The position numbers and the translations under genes were made by a program. Shown here in pieces: positions 25,591 through 37,035 of a DNA stretch of 46,340 nt. The notes under the pieces are model-generated. The model had not been told where the DNA came from, did no database searches, and saw only the letters and a program-made list of their open reading frames with translations. The number at the start of each line of letters is the position of its first letter. Positions within the stretch are counted from its first letter, which is position 1. The stretch spans positions 47,394 to 93,733 of the forward strand of contig DMDA01000061.1 in assembly GCA_003451595.1 (NCBI GenBank), in the 5' to 3' direction. The stretch comes from Chloroflexota bacterium. Its GTDB lineage: Bacteria; Chloroflexota; Anaerolineae; Caldilineales; Caldilineaceae.

Positions 25591-27968
25591 TGTTCGAGCC
25601 AACGCACGCCTGTGGCATTGTCCAGTGCGCTTTCTGGCACAAGATCGACTGCGAGTTGGAGCGACATCCCGATGTAGCGCTCCAACTCAAAGAAGCGCGC
25701 CAGGGAAGGCGGCTGCTGAAAGCGCACCACGATGCGAACGATGCCCGTCGCTGACGTCAAACCGAGCGCATCGACAGCAAACTGCTGGTGCAAGGTGGGG
25801 AACAGCGCGCGAAGACGGTCGTCGATCTCTGTGACTGGCGCCTCTGCAGCAGTATTCACTGTGGTGCTCGCCAGCCGATAGTGCACGCCGCGCCCCTTGC
25901 CTTCCATCTGCAGATAGCCCATTTCCGTCAGCGCCGTGAGCCGTCGCGTCGCGGTGGCGCGACTAACGTGCAGCGCCTCGACCAGCCGCTGTGCCGTGAG
26001 ACGCTGTTCCCGCTGCGCCAGCGCAAGTACGGCGGCTTCGTCGGGCGCCAGCACGGCGGGCTGATCGGGGCGCGGCTGCGCCGTCGCGTTCGACGGCACA
26101 GCCGCCAAGCGCGGCGCCACGGAGAGTTTGGCAAAGTCCTTTTCCTGGTCGTCGAACCCATGTCGGCGACACAGCGCCACGCCCAGCTGCCAGTGTTCGC
26201 TGGCCGCAGCGGCGCCGCTGGCGGCATAGGCTTCAGCCAGATTGTAATGCGCCTTGATTTCCAGCAATGGCAGGCCAAGCGTCTGGCTGATCTCCAGGGA
26301 CTCTTGATAGCGCCGCACTGCTTCTGCAACGTTCCCAGCTAAAAAATGCGCGGCGCCGATGTTGAGCAACGCCACCGCCACCAGCTCCTGATTGCCGAGA
26401 CGGACATAGGTTGTCATCGCCTCGGTGTAAGCGGCGATGGCGTGGTCGTAGTCGCCGTAGGTGCGGTAGAGCAACCCCAGGTTGCCGTGTGACTTGGCAA
26501 TGCCGAGCAGGTCGCCACCTTCTTCGCGCAGGGTGAGCGCCAATTCAGCATAACTGATGGCGCGGGCGTAATCGCCGCTCTTGCGGTAGAGATTGGCCAG
26601 CACATCATAAATAGCGCCCTGTAATGCGCGCTCCGCAGCAGGGACGACTTCCAGCGCGCCAAGCAAATCGGCTTCGGCGTGGGGCCAATCCTGGCGTAGA
26701 AAGTGGAGCCAGCCGCGATCTTTGAGCGCCTCGGCCAGTTCCGGCGCGTCAGCAGGGAAGCGCTCGATGGCTTGCTGGTAGTAGCGCAGTGCGTGCTGTG
26801 GGTTGCGCGTCTCGTAGAGTTTACCGATGCGCCGATAGACGCGCGCCTGCTCCTCCGGCGTGCGCGCTGCCTGGAGCGCCTGCCGACCGGCCGCAAGCGC
26901 CGCATCCGGTCTGCCGGTGCGATGGAGTAGATCGCTCAGAAGCAGCGCGAGCGCGTACTGATCGCCCACAGCAAGTCGACGCATAACAAGCGCTTGGATC
27001 GCCTCGATCAGGGTGTCCGGTGACGCTTCCTGGAATAGATCGGCAGCAGCGGCGAGCAGCAAGTGCGCGGCGCGTTCATCTTGTCCGCCGCGCTGATAGT
27101 GACGGATGGCGGAGAGGAGTCTGCCTGGCTGCATCTCATCGGCGGCGGCGATCAGACGATGGCGCTGCTGCATTTCCCCGACAGGTTGGCGTGCGTAAAG
27201 GTGTGCGCGGAGCGGAGGCGCCAGCCACAGGTTGGCGCCTCCGTCGCCAGTCAGCAGGAAACGCTGGGCAATCACCTCATCCAGCAGCGCATCGGCCTGC
27301 GCCAGGCCCTCGCGCCTGGCGAGGGCAAGCAATTGTTCACGTGGAAAGACCTCCTCAAAGGCGGTCGCAATCGCCAGTAGGCGACGCAGCGCCGGTTGTT
27401 TCGCCAACGGCGCCAGCGCTTCCTGCAGAGCGAGCTGCTGGATTTCACGGCTCCAGGCGCCTTCGAGCAGTTGGCGGCGCAGCCACTCACTCAACTCGCC
27501 GATGGCGCGGTTGCGTTCATCGTAGAAGGCGTCGGCGCTGCTGATGCCGGTCAGCGCCAGCAGCGTCTCGGTGAAGCGACCGCCGCCAGTGAAGTCATCA
27601 GGGTGCAGCGGCTCCAGGTAGCGATGACGGAGGATTGTGTAGCGCCACCAACGGGGGTCGCGCCAGGTAGGATCGTCGAACGGACGAAAGACGCCAAAAG
27701 GATAGGGCGCCGGAGAAGGCGCCAGTTTCTCCACCGCCCAGCGTAGCACCAACCGCAGGGCGCCACCGCGTTCTTCCGCTGTGGGGGAAACATCATCTTT
27801 AACCAGCGCTGGCGCCACCACCGGCGAGTTAGCCAGTGGGGATCGGGACAGCGCCAGCAGACTCTGGCAGGTGCGCAGCGCGTCGTTGACTAGCGGCAGC
27901 CAGGTCGTCGGCGCAAGCAGATCGACAAATGCGTTGTGTTGAGTAGAATGGAACGACGAATTGGGCAT
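25584..27968 (-). CDS. TPR-repeat regulator with winged helix and degenerate nucleotidyltransferase-like tail
   Basis: A 794-residue cytoplasmic protein. The N-terminal half is helical and includes a part resembling the helical region after the ATPase of STAND/MalT-type regulators, but no Walker A motif is present. About residues 330-620 are tetratricopeptide repeats (AISYAELALTLREEGGDLLG and HGNLGLLYRTYGDYDHAIAA are typical units). A winged helix follows at about 640-700 (ALAQREQRLTAQRLVEALHV, then SRATATRRLTALTEMGYLQM). The last 75 residues look like a minimal nucleotidyltransferase (IVVRFQQPPSLARFFELERY, then LQLAVDLVPESAL), but the GS motif and both metal-binding aspartates are absent. 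I chose ATG 27968 because upstream codons do not look coding; no clear ribosome site supports any start. It is divergent from the clostripain gene (104-bp gap). Confidence 0.8.
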
Positions 27969-28072
27969 GGTGTATGCGCCTGACGCAATCCTGATGCACT
28001 TCATCGGCGACAATTGCCAGCACAGCCCAGGCGCCACGCGCAATACTGGCGGCAATCGAAAGGCGATGACAT

Positions 28073-30655
28073 ATGGTACACGAAAATCAACAACAGGGCG
28101 ACACGATGACCGAACAGCGTTGCTGGCATCGCAACATCATCATGCTCGTGTTCGTTGCGCTGGCAACACTGGCAGCGTTGCTAGGTGTGCTGGCGCGAGA
28201 GGCGCTTCCCGCCGTTGCAACGTCAGCAGCAAGTGACGATGCCTGCGCCGGTGTGACAGCCATTCCCGCAGCCGAATGCACCGCGTTGGTCGATCTCTAC
28301 CAAAGCACAAGCGGCGCAGGTTGGGCCAACCATACAGGCTGGCTGGACTTTGGCCCGGCGACCGCTCCGTGCACCTGGTTCGGCGTCGTGTGCAGCGGTG
28401 GACGCGTGAGCGAACTCCTCCTGGCAGGCAACCAACTCAGCGGCGCGCTGCCCGCCAGCCTGAACGCCTTCAGCGGCCTGACGCGACTGCGACTCGAAAA
28501 CAACGCGCTCACAGGTCGCATTCCTGGCGCTCTGTGTGCGTTAACCTCCACCCTCACCGATGCCAGTTTTGCTTACAACGCGCTCTTCACCCGCACACGT
28601 AGCGCCGCACAGTGCGCAGATATGCTCGATCCTGACTGGCGCGCCACGCAAACCACGAAAGTAACCGGGCTACGCCCCACAGAATTTTACACGAACGCGC
28701 TGCGCATCGCCTGGACGCCGATCAGCTACACGGCAGACGGTGGCTATTACGAAATTCTAGGGGCGCTCGATGCCAGCGGACCCTACACCGTAGTGGCGCA
28801 GACGGCGGATAAGACGACAGCAAGCTTTCTGATCACAGGATTGGCGCCAGGCAAGAGCTACTTTTTTGCCGTGCGCACCGTCACCCCGGCGCATGGCGAC
28901 CAACCAAACACCTTGACCAGTGATCCAGCGCTGACGGTTGGCGCAACGCTGGCTGCGGATGGGGCGCGCGTGCTTGTCGCCGCCTACTTCCCGGCCGACA
29001 ACGACCTGGCCGCCGAGATACCCTATGTCGTGGAGCGCTTCCGGCGTGGGACAGCCCTCAACCCCAACGTGCAGGTCGTTCTGTTGGTCGACGGCCGCCA
29101 GCATGGCGACACGCGCGTGCTGGAGATGGCGGGCGGCGTGATCAATGTCACCGATGTGGTGCTGCACCACTGGGGGGTGACCGAACTCGACACGGCCGAC
29201 CCCGCCGTGCTGACCTGGTTCCTGCAAGATGCGCGCACCCGCTATCCTGCCCAGCGCGAGATCGCCGCACTCATGGGGCATGGCGCCGCCCCCGTGCCGG
29301 CCTTTGCTTTTGGGCCGACGACAGCTGCGCCGACGACAGCTGCGCCGACGACAGCCGACGCAGTGAATGCCGCTGCGCATTTCCCGCCCCTGCCAAAGGA
29401 GCACGAGTTCACGCCCTCTGACATCACCGACAACAGCTTCATGGATACGGTGACGCTGGGGCGCGCCCTGCTCGCAGCCACCAACCAGGGCGCCGCTCCC
29501 TTCGATGTGCTCTTTTTCGACCAGTGTTTTCAAGGCAGCCTGGACACGCTTTATGAAGTGCGGCAGAGTGCAACAGTGCTGGTCGCTTCACCCAACTACG
29601 CCTGGCTGGTGGCAGCCTATGACAAATACATCGCGCGCTTCAATCCTGGCCTGGCGCCCGCCGCGCTGGCTGACGACATCATCGGTGCGTATCAAGGTTC
29701 GCTCGACGCTGATCACCCCAACGCGATCTTTTGGGTGCGCAGCAGCGATGTCGTAGCCATCGCGGCGGCGGTCAGCAACCTGGGCGACGCGTTGCGACGC
29801 GCGCTCGATGCAGGCGACGCCGCCCGGATCGCCGACGCCGTCAAAGCCAGCAAATATGTCGACACCACTCAATGCAGCCGCGAGAACCTTCAACTTGGTC
29901 CTCCCGACGAGTTGATCGGGCTGGACACCTTCGCCGCGCAACTCAAGGCCAGTTTCGGAACCGGCGATGCAGCCGGTGTGTCAGCCGCGGTCGAGGCGCT
30001 ACAAAACGCCATGAGCCGGGTCAACAAGCTGGCGCGCAGCGGCAGCCCTTACCTGGCGCCGGATGAATTTTGGGATTATCGCGATACGCTCACCGTGCTG
30101 GCGCCGCTGCCGCCTAATTCGCCGTCAGCGGTCGCCTGGCGCGCCAGCCTCTACCGCGATGACGCCCCCTTTGCGGCGCGCTGGATGATCGACCCAACGC
30201 AGCCAGTCACAGTAACGCACAGCCTGGCCTTCGCCACCGATGGCCGCTGGGATGAATTCCTGGCCAACTGGTACAACTCGCTGACGCCGACGATCGGCGC
30301 CTGGTGCAACTACAGCCCGCCGGAGCAAACCACAGTGACGGATGCCGAAAACATCACACTGACAGCCGCGCTGAGCGGGACGGATGCGATCCTGCTGAGC
30401 TGGGCGCCGGTCGATGACGCCAGCGCCACCGAACTGCGCCTGTACGCAGTTACACCAAACGCCATCGGCCCGAACGTGGCCGCCACCCTGCCGGCCACGC
30501 AGACAGCGTACACCGTGCCGGCGGCGACAGCAGGGGTCTACGGCTTTGCGTTGTTGGCCCACGACGCGGCGTTGACCGGCGTGGCGCGTTCCAGCATCGT
30601 CACCGTCACGGTGGCGGCGACGCCGGAGCTTTTCCTGCCGCTTGTGACGCGCTGA
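28073..30655 (+). CDS. Secreted clostripain-family (C11) peptidase with leucine-rich repeats
   Basis: An 860-residue exported protein. An N-terminal signal peptide or anchor (IIMLVFVALATLAALLGVLA) is followed by plant-type leucine-rich repeats at about 58-190 with the cysteine-bearing N-cap (CTWFGVVCSGG, then LRLENNALTGRIPGAL), a fibronectin-III-like domain at about 195-300, and a C11 cysteine-peptidase domain with the catalytic pair H403 (ALMGHGAAPVP) and C485 (FFDQCFQGSLDTLYEV). A threonine/proline-rich stretch with a 15-bp tandem repeat (29318-29363) lies between His and Cys. Another beta-sandwich domain closes the protein, which ends in ELFLPLVTR. ATG 28106 is an alternative start. Clostripain-like enzymes cleave after arginine. 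The divergent TPR regulator is the obvious candidate controller. Confidence 0.88.
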   Translation: MVHENQQQGDTMTEQRCWHRNIIMLVFVALATLAALLGVLAREALPAVATSAASDDACAGVTAIPAAECTALVDLYQSTSGAGWANHTGWLDFGPATAPCTWFGVVCSGGRVSELLLAGNQLSGALPASLNAFSGLTRLRLENNALTGRIPGALCALTSTLTDASFAYNALFTRTRSAAQCADMLDPDWRATQTTKVTGLRPTEFYTNALRIAWTPISYTADGGYYEILGALDASGPYTVVAQTADKTTASFLITGLAPGKSYFFAVRTVTPAHGDQPNTLTSDPALTVGATLAADGARVLVAAYFPADNDLAAEIPYVVERFRRGTALNPNVQVVLLVDGRQHGDTRVLEMAGGVINVTDVVLHHWGVTELDTADPAVLTWFLQDARTRYPAQREIAALMGHGAAPVPAFAFGPTTAAPTTAAPTTADAVNAAAHFPPLPKEHEFTPSDITDNSFMDTVTLGRALLAATNQGAAPFDVLFFDQCFQGSLDTLYEVRQSATVLVASPNYAWLVAAYDKYIARFNPGLAPAALADDIIGAYQGSLDADHPNAIFWVRSSDVVAIAAAVSNLGDALRRALDAGDAARIADAVKASKYVDTTQCSRENLQLGPPDELIGLDTFAAQLKASFGTGDAAGVSAAVEALQNAMSRVNKLARSGSPYLAPDEFWDYRDTLTVLAPLPPNSPSAVAWRASLYRDDAPFAARWMIDPTQPVTVTHSLAFATDGRWDEFLANWYNSLTPTIGAWCNYSPPEQTTVTDAENITLTAALSGTDAILLSWAPVDDASATELRLYAVTPNAIGPNVAATLPATQTAYTVPAATAGVYGFALLAHDAALTGVARSSIVTVTVAATPELFLPLVTR

Positions 30656-30716
30656 GCGGAATGATGGGGTAGACCCGGCTTGCAAAAAGGCGGTATGACG
30701 TTTGACAGTCATCATG

Positions 30717-30722
30717 TATAAT
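30717..30722 (+). promoter_or_regulatory. -10 box of the molybdenum hydroxylase operon
   Basis: TATAAT at 30717-30722. The best -35 at 17 bp is the weak TATGAC (30694-30699); a TTGACA at 30702-30707 is too close (9 bp). The leader to the first ATG would be about 55 bases. Confidence 0.45.
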
Positions 30723-30782
30723 GGCGGCGTCTTGTGAAAGTCTCAGGCGGATCAAGCCAATCCCATACGAAGGAGGGCGTTC

Positions 30783-31655
30783 ATGCAGCCATTCCGTTAT
30801 ATCCGCGCCCAGAATGTCGAACACGCCGCCACATTGTTGCAGCAGCAAGATGGCCGGGCGCGCATCCTGGCTGGCGGCACCGACTTGATCGTGGCGCTGC
30901 GCGAGCGTCGTATTGCAGCAGAATTGCTCATCGACATCAAGGGCGTGCCAGAGGTCGATGAACTCACCTACGATGCGCACGACGGTTTGCGGCTTGGCGC
31001 TGCCGTGCCCTGCCACCGCATTTACCGTCATGCCGATGTCTTGCGTCACTATCCCGGCATCGTCGACGCGGCCAGCCTGATCGGCGGCGTCCAGATTCAA
31101 GGACGCGCCAGCCTGGGCGGCAATCTCTGCAATGCGTCGCCAGCAGCGGATTCGATTCCAGCGTTGATTGTGCACAGCGCCATCTGCGATATTGCGCTGC
31201 CACAGACGCGCCGCCGCGTGCCCGTCGAGGAGTTTTGCGTAGCGCCGGGCAAGACGGTGCTGGCGCGCGGCGAATTTCTCGCCAGCCTGCACTTGCCCCC
31301 GCCCCCGCCCGGTTTTGGGGCTGCGTACCTGCGTTTCATTCCGCGCAACGAAATGGACATTGCCGTCGTCGGTGTAGGGGCATCGGTGCAACTGGACGCC
31401 GACCGCCGGCATATCGTTGCGGCGCGCATCGCTTTGGGAGCAGTGGCGCCGACGCCCCTCTTTGTGCCTGAGGCAGGCGCAGCCCTGCTTGGCGCCGCGC
31501 CCGATGACGCTGTGTTTGCACGCGCCGCCGAGCTTGCCCAAGCCGCCGCCCGCCCCATCACCGACATGCGCGGCACGGCAGAATTCCGCCGCCATCTGGT
31601 CGGCGTGCTGACGCGGCGCGCACTGGCGAAGGCAGTTGAGCGAGCAAGCAAGTAA
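30783..31655 (+). CDS. Molybdenum hydroxylase FAD-binding subunit (CoxM/XdhB-like)
   Basis: A 290-residue medium subunit of a xanthine dehydrogenase/CO dehydrogenase-type complex; it passes electrons from the iron-sulphur subunit to FAD. FAD-binding motifs are AGGTDL (30-35) and the LGGNLCNASPAAD segment. The C-terminal CO_deh_flav_C domain is present (MRGTAEFRRHLVGVLTRRAL). AAGGAGG lies about six bases before the ATG. It is the first gene of an M-S-L ordered set, followed by the 2Fe-2S subunit after 14 bases. The order is that of cox and nicotinate/hydroxybenzoyl-CoA-type hydroxylases. Confidence 0.93.
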   Translation: MQPFRYIRAQNVEHAATLLQQQDGRARILAGGTDLIVALRERRIAAELLIDIKGVPEVDELTYDAHDGLRLGAAVPCHRIYRHADVLRHYPGIVDAASLIGGVQIQGRASLGGNLCNASPAADSIPALIVHSAICDIALPQTRRRVPVEEFCVAPGKTVLARGEFLASLHLPPPPPGFGAAYLRFIPRNEMDIAVVGVGASVQLDADRRHIVAARIALGAVAPTPLFVPEAGAALLGAAPDDAVFARAAELAQAAARPITDMRGTAEFRRHLVGVLTRRALAKAVERASK

Positions 31656-31669
31656 ATGGAGACATCCCA

Positions 31670-32140
31670 ATGAAATCCAAAGTGATTGTAGCAACCACCA
31701 TCAATGGCGACGATGTGGAATTTCTGTGCGAACCGCGCCAGAGCCTGCTCGAAGTGTTGCGCGACGTGTTAGGGCTGACCGGCGCCAAAGAGGGCTGCAA
31801 CAATGGCAACTGCGGCGCGTGCAACGTGCTGTTGGACGGCGTCCTGGTCAATTCCTGTCTGGTGCTCGGCGTCGAAGCAGAAGGGCGCACCATCGAGACG
31901 GTGGAGGGACTGGCGGCAGGGGGAGAGTTGCACCCGCTGCAGCAGAAATTTTTGGAGCACGCGGCGCTGCAATGTGGCATCTGCACGCCCGGCTTTCTGC
32001 TCGCCGCCAAAGCGCTGCTCGACCACAACCCAGACCCGACGGAAGGCGAGGTGCGCCATTGGCTGGCGGGCAATCTGTGTCGCTGCACTGGCTATGACAA
32101 GATCGTGCGCGCTGTGCTCGACGCAGCGGACGCCGGATGA
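31670..32140 (+). CDS. Molybdenum hydroxylase [2Fe-2S] subunit (CoxS/XdhC-type small chain)
   Basis: A 156-residue small subunit carrying two [2Fe-2S] clusters. All eight cysteines are present: C43, C48, C51 and C63 (CNNGNCGACNVLLDG, VNSC) of the plant-ferredoxin-type cluster and C102, C105, C137 and C139 (QCGICTPG, NLCRCTGY) of the helical cluster near the molybdenum cofactor. Length is normal. GGAG lies eight bases before the start. It is cotranscribed with the FAD subunit; 256 bases separate it from the large subunit, unusually long for this operon type, and that space contains a gene fragment. Confidence 0.95.
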   Translation: MKSKVIVATTINGDDVEFLCEPRQSLLEVLRDVLGLTGAKEGCNNGNCGACNVLLDGVLVNSCLVLGVEAEGRTIETVEGLAAGGELHPLQQKFLEHAALQCGICTPGFLLAAKALLDHNPDPTEGEVRHWLAGNLCRCTGYDKIVRAVLDAADAG

Positions 32141-32144
32141 TGGT

Positions 32145-32366
32145 ATGGCGCAGGGCCTGCAGCAAGGTCTACTGGATGACATCAGGCTGGCTCTGGAGTT
32201 GCGTTCTGGCATTGATGGTCTGCGTCTGTTGCCCGAAATCATCAAGAGCGACGATATCTCCGTATTGAAGGCCGCGCACGAAGCCATCCGGTTGCTGAGA
32301 CGCCAGAAGAGTTACGCCACATCTAGCGCCCGGCATGAGCAGTTTTTTGTTCCCACTACCAGATAA
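32145..32366 (+). pseudogene. C-terminal remnant of an Rpn/PD-(D/E)XK-type protein inside the hydroxylase operon
   Basis: An open frame of 73 codons reading MAQGLQQGLLDDIRLALELR, then IDGLRLLPEIIKSDDISVLK and AAHEAIRLLRRQ. This pattern (QQGLLDGIxLALELKFG-x-GLxLLPEI-x-DVxxLxAxHxAI) is the familiar C-terminus of Rpn/transposase-like nuclease-family and related hypothetical proteins; the nuclease domain itself is missing. There is no ribosome site before the ATG at 32145. I read it as the 3' scar of a gene that once stood here or was carried in. A functional small protein cannot be excluded. Confidence 0.6.
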
Positions 32367-32396
32367 CGCGTTGTTCACTGCAAGGAATCAGACACC

Positions 32397-34651
<2,255 letters not shown>

Positions 34652-34655
<4 letters not shown>

Positions 34656-34741
34656 CGCAGAGACGCAGCGGCGCCGAAGTCCGCAGAGGAGCTTTCAGGT
34701 GAGCTTTGCCTTGTGCAGCCTTTCTGCGTCTTTGCGTCGAA
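34652..34741. repeat. Inverted repeat (GACGCAGAGACGCAG type) beginning at the stop codon
   Basis: TTGACGCAGAGACGCAG (34652-34668) pairs at 15 of 17 positions with CTGCGTCTTTGCGTCGAA (34724-34741). The left arm contains the stop codon of the large subunit. Such GACGCAGAG/CTCTGCGTC pairs are a common kind of dispersed intergenic element in bacterial genomes. It may form a hairpin at the 3' end of the hydroxylase mRNA. Confidence 0.6.
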
Positions 34742-34790
34742 GCGGGCTGCACCAGGCACGGTCTTTCAGTCAACGCAGAACGAGGTTCAT

Positions 34791-35057
34791 GTGCGCCATG
34801 AAGTATGGATTCCACCCGTCCACCGCGACCTGACGGGCGGCGTTGAACGCGTGCAGGTCGAAGCAGCCACAGTCGGCGACATTGTGGCTATCCTGGACGC
34901 GCGCTTTCCCGGCATGGCAGCGCGGCTGACGCAGGACGGCAGGCTCCGTCCCGGCATCGCTGTTGCAGTGGACGGTGTGATCGCACAGCGCGGTCTGCGG
35001 CAGCGATTGACCGCGCCAAGTGACATCCATTTCATCCCGGCGATGGCGGGGGGCTGA
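34791..35057 (+). CDS. MoaD/ThiS-family sulfur-carrier protein
   Basis: An 88-residue beta-grasp protein ending in the double glycine needed for adenylation and thiocarboxylation (IHFIPAMAGG). Internal motifs fit MoaD/ThiS (LTGGVERVQVEAATVGDIVA, then FPGMAARL). The start is GTG 34791 with GAGG five bases upstream; the open frame from 34713 has no ribosome site and its first 26 codons look random. Its place right after a molybdenum hydroxylase suggests that it supplies sulfur during molybdopterin synthesis, or modifies this enzyme, but other MoaD-like proteins serve cysteine or tungsten-cofactor routes. mutL begins 36 bases later. Confidence 0.85.
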   Translation: MRHEVWIPPVHRDLTGGVERVQVEAATVGDIVAILDARFPGMAARLTQDGRLRPGIAVAVDGVIAQRGLRQRLTAPSDIHFIPAMAGG

Positions 35058-35077
35058 ACGCCAAAGCACGGGCGGCG

Positions 35078-35086
35078 TGGTATAAT
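35078..35086 (+). promoter_or_regulatory. Extended -10 promoter placing transcription start at the mutL ATG
   Basis: TGGTATAAT (35078-35086) is followed by seven bases (CTCCGGC) and the mutL ATG at 35094. The layout and much of the spacer are the same as at the tetR gene (23087-23103). No Shine-Dalgarno site exists between them, so a leaderless mRNA is predicted. Confidence 0.65.
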
Positions 35087-35093
35087 CTCCGGC

Positions 35094-37025
35094 ATGTCGA
35101 TACAGATTCTTGCACCAGAAGTCGCCGCCAAGATCGCGGCCGGCGAAGTTGTTGAACGTCCGGCCAATGTCGTCAAGGAGTTGCTAGAGAATAGCCTGGA
35201 CGCCGGCGCCACCGAGATCCGCATCGAGGCGCGTGAAGGCGGGCGGCGTCTGCTCCGTGTGATCGACAACGGTCACGGCATCCCCGAAGCAGAGCTGCTG
35301 CTGGCTTTCGAGCGCCACGCCACCAGCAAGCTCAACTCTGTCGATGACCTCAACCACATCGCCACGTTTGGCTTTCGCGGGGAGGCGCTCTACAGCATCG
35401 GCGCAGTTAGCCAGGTGACATTGACCAGCCGTCACGCCAGTCAACCCTTTGGCGCCACTGTGCGCAACGCTGGCGGCGTGCTCCAGCCGCCCACGCGCGC
35501 CGGTGCGCCGGTGGGCACCACAGTGAGCGTCGAACATATCTTTTTCAATGTGCCAGCGCGCCAAAAGTTTCTCCGCACCGCTGCCACCGAGTCTGGTCAG
35601 ATTGCCGCCATCATCCAGCACTACGCCCTTGCCTATCCGGAGCGGCGCTTCAGTTTTGTCAACGATGGCCGGCTGGTTTTCCAGTCCACCGGCAGCGGCG
35701 ATCTATTGGATGTGTTGACCATGATCTATGGGCGCGAACACGCGCAGCAGATGGTCAGCCTCACCGGAGCCGGGCGACGCAACACTGCAGCGCTGGACAA
35801 CCTGGCGCTCGACGTCGATTTTGGCGCAGGGGCAGCCGCGCAACCAGAGACGTCCGGTGCAGGAGATTGGGTGCGCGTCAGTGGCTACGTTAGCCTCCCG
35901 AGCCTCACGCGCGCCAATCGCAGCGCCATTGACCTCTTCGTAAACCGCCGCTATATTGAAGATCGCAGCCTGACGCATGCGGTGGTGCAGGCCTATCACA
36001 CGCTGCTGCCGGTGGGGCGTTATCCGGTGGCGGTTGTTTTTGTGGAGATCGACCCGGCGCAGGTCGACGTGAATGTGCACCCACAGAAGACGCAGGTGCG
36101 CTTTGTCGAGGAGCGGCGCGTCTTTGCGGCGGTGCAGAAGGCGGTGCGGCGCACCATCATCAGCATGGCGCCAATCCCTGATATGGGCATCGATGAAACC
36201 GGACGGCTGGTGCGGCCGGAAGGCGAGAGCGGCGCACTGCCCGCCGGTTGGGCCACGCGCCGCGATGTGATTCTTGGCGCAGGCGCGCAACCCCACCTCG
36301 ATCTGATCGTGCCGCCGGCGTCGCCGACGCAACACCTGCCATCATTCCAGTCTAACGCAGCACAACCGCCGACGCCTGAGACGGCGCCGCCCCTGCCCGA
36401 ACCGCCGCGCGCCGCGACACCATTGGTGAGCAGCTCGCCCAAACTTCCGCCGCTGCGCGTCGTCGGGCAAGTCGGCGCGATGTATGTCATCGCCGAAGGG
36501 CCGGAAGGTCTCTTCCTGATCGACCAGCACGCTGCGCACGAACGGATTCTCTACGAGCAGTACATGTTGCAGCGCGCCAGCGGCGCGCGTGGCGTTGCCC
36601 GTCAGCAACTGCTTGCGCCGCTGACGCTGCATGTCGGCGCCCGACTCACTGGCCAGGTTGCTGCGCACCTCGACGCGCTGCAACACATCGGGTTTGACAT
36701 CGAGGCATTCGGGGGCGACGCGTTCCTGGTGCGCGCTGTGCCGGCGGTGCTGGCCGGCGAAGACCCACAGCGCGTGCTGGAGGAGATCGTGGCCACGTTG
36801 GGCGACCGACGCAATCTGGTGGGCGAAGGCATGGAGGCGCAGCTGGTCAAGATGGTCTGCAAGCGCGCAGCGATCAAGGCAGGGCAGCTTCTCAGCGACA
36901 TCGAGATGCAAGAACTCGTGCGCCAGCTCGAACAATGTCAGTCGCCGCGCACCTGTCCCCATGGCCGCCCCACGATGATTCAGCTGTCGGCCAACGAGCT
37001 GGAAAAGGCGTTCGGGCGCATCTGA
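35094..37025 (+). CDS. mutL: DNA mismatch repair protein MutL
   Basis: A 643-residue GHKL ATPase that couples mismatch recognition by MutS to strand incision. N-terminal ATPase motifs: AAGEVVERPANVVKELLENS, VIDNGHGIP, and TFGFRGEALYSIGAVS. VHPQKTQVRF marks the end of the conserved N-terminal region, followed by a proline-rich linker of about 75 residues. The C-terminal endonuclease motif DQHAAHERILYE starts at D477, and CKRAAIKAG and CPHGRP, also part of the metal site, are intact, so this is an endonuclease-proficient MutL working without MutH. No mutS is in the window. The start ATG 35094 sits seven bases after a -10 box and has no ribosome site. Confidence 0.97.
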   Translation: MSIQILAPEVAAKIAAGEVVERPANVVKELLENSLDAGATEIRIEAREGGRRLLRVIDNGHGIPEAELLLAFERHATSKLNSVDDLNHIATFGFRGEALYSIGAVSQVTLTSRHASQPFGATVRNAGGVLQPPTRAGAPVGTTVSVEHIFFNVPARQKFLRTAATESGQIAAIIQHYALAYPERRFSFVNDGRLVFQSTGSGDLLDVLTMIYGREHAQQMVSLTGAGRRNTAALDNLALDVDFGAGAAAQPETSGAGDWVRVSGYVSLPSLTRANRSAIDLFVNRRYIEDRSLTHAVVQAYHTLLPVGRYPVAVVFVEIDPAQVDVNVHPQKTQVRFVEERRVFAAVQKAVRRTIISMAPIPDMGIDETGRLVRPEGESGALPAGWATRRDVILGAGAQPHLDLIVPPASPTQHLPSFQSNAAQPPTPETAPPLPEPPRAATPLVSSSPKLPPLRVVGQVGAMYVIAEGPEGLFLIDQHAAHERILYEQYMLQRASGARGVARQQLLAPLTLHVGARLTGQVAAHLDALQHIGFDIEAFGGDAFLVRAVPAVLAGEDPQRVLEEIVATLGDRRNLVGEGMEAQLVKMVCKRAAIKAGQLLSDIEMQELVRQLEQCQSPRTCPHGRPTMIQLSANELEKAFGRI

Positions 37026-37035
37026 CAACCCTTCT

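Noticed and set aside
29318..29363. CRISPR-like or regulatory tandem repeat
   Set aside because: It is in frame and encodes the Thr/Pro/Ala linker of the C11 protease.
30702..30722. TTGACA/TATAAT promoter before the hydroxylase operon
   Set aside because: The two boxes are only 9 bp apart, far too close for sigma70; only the -10 box is kept.
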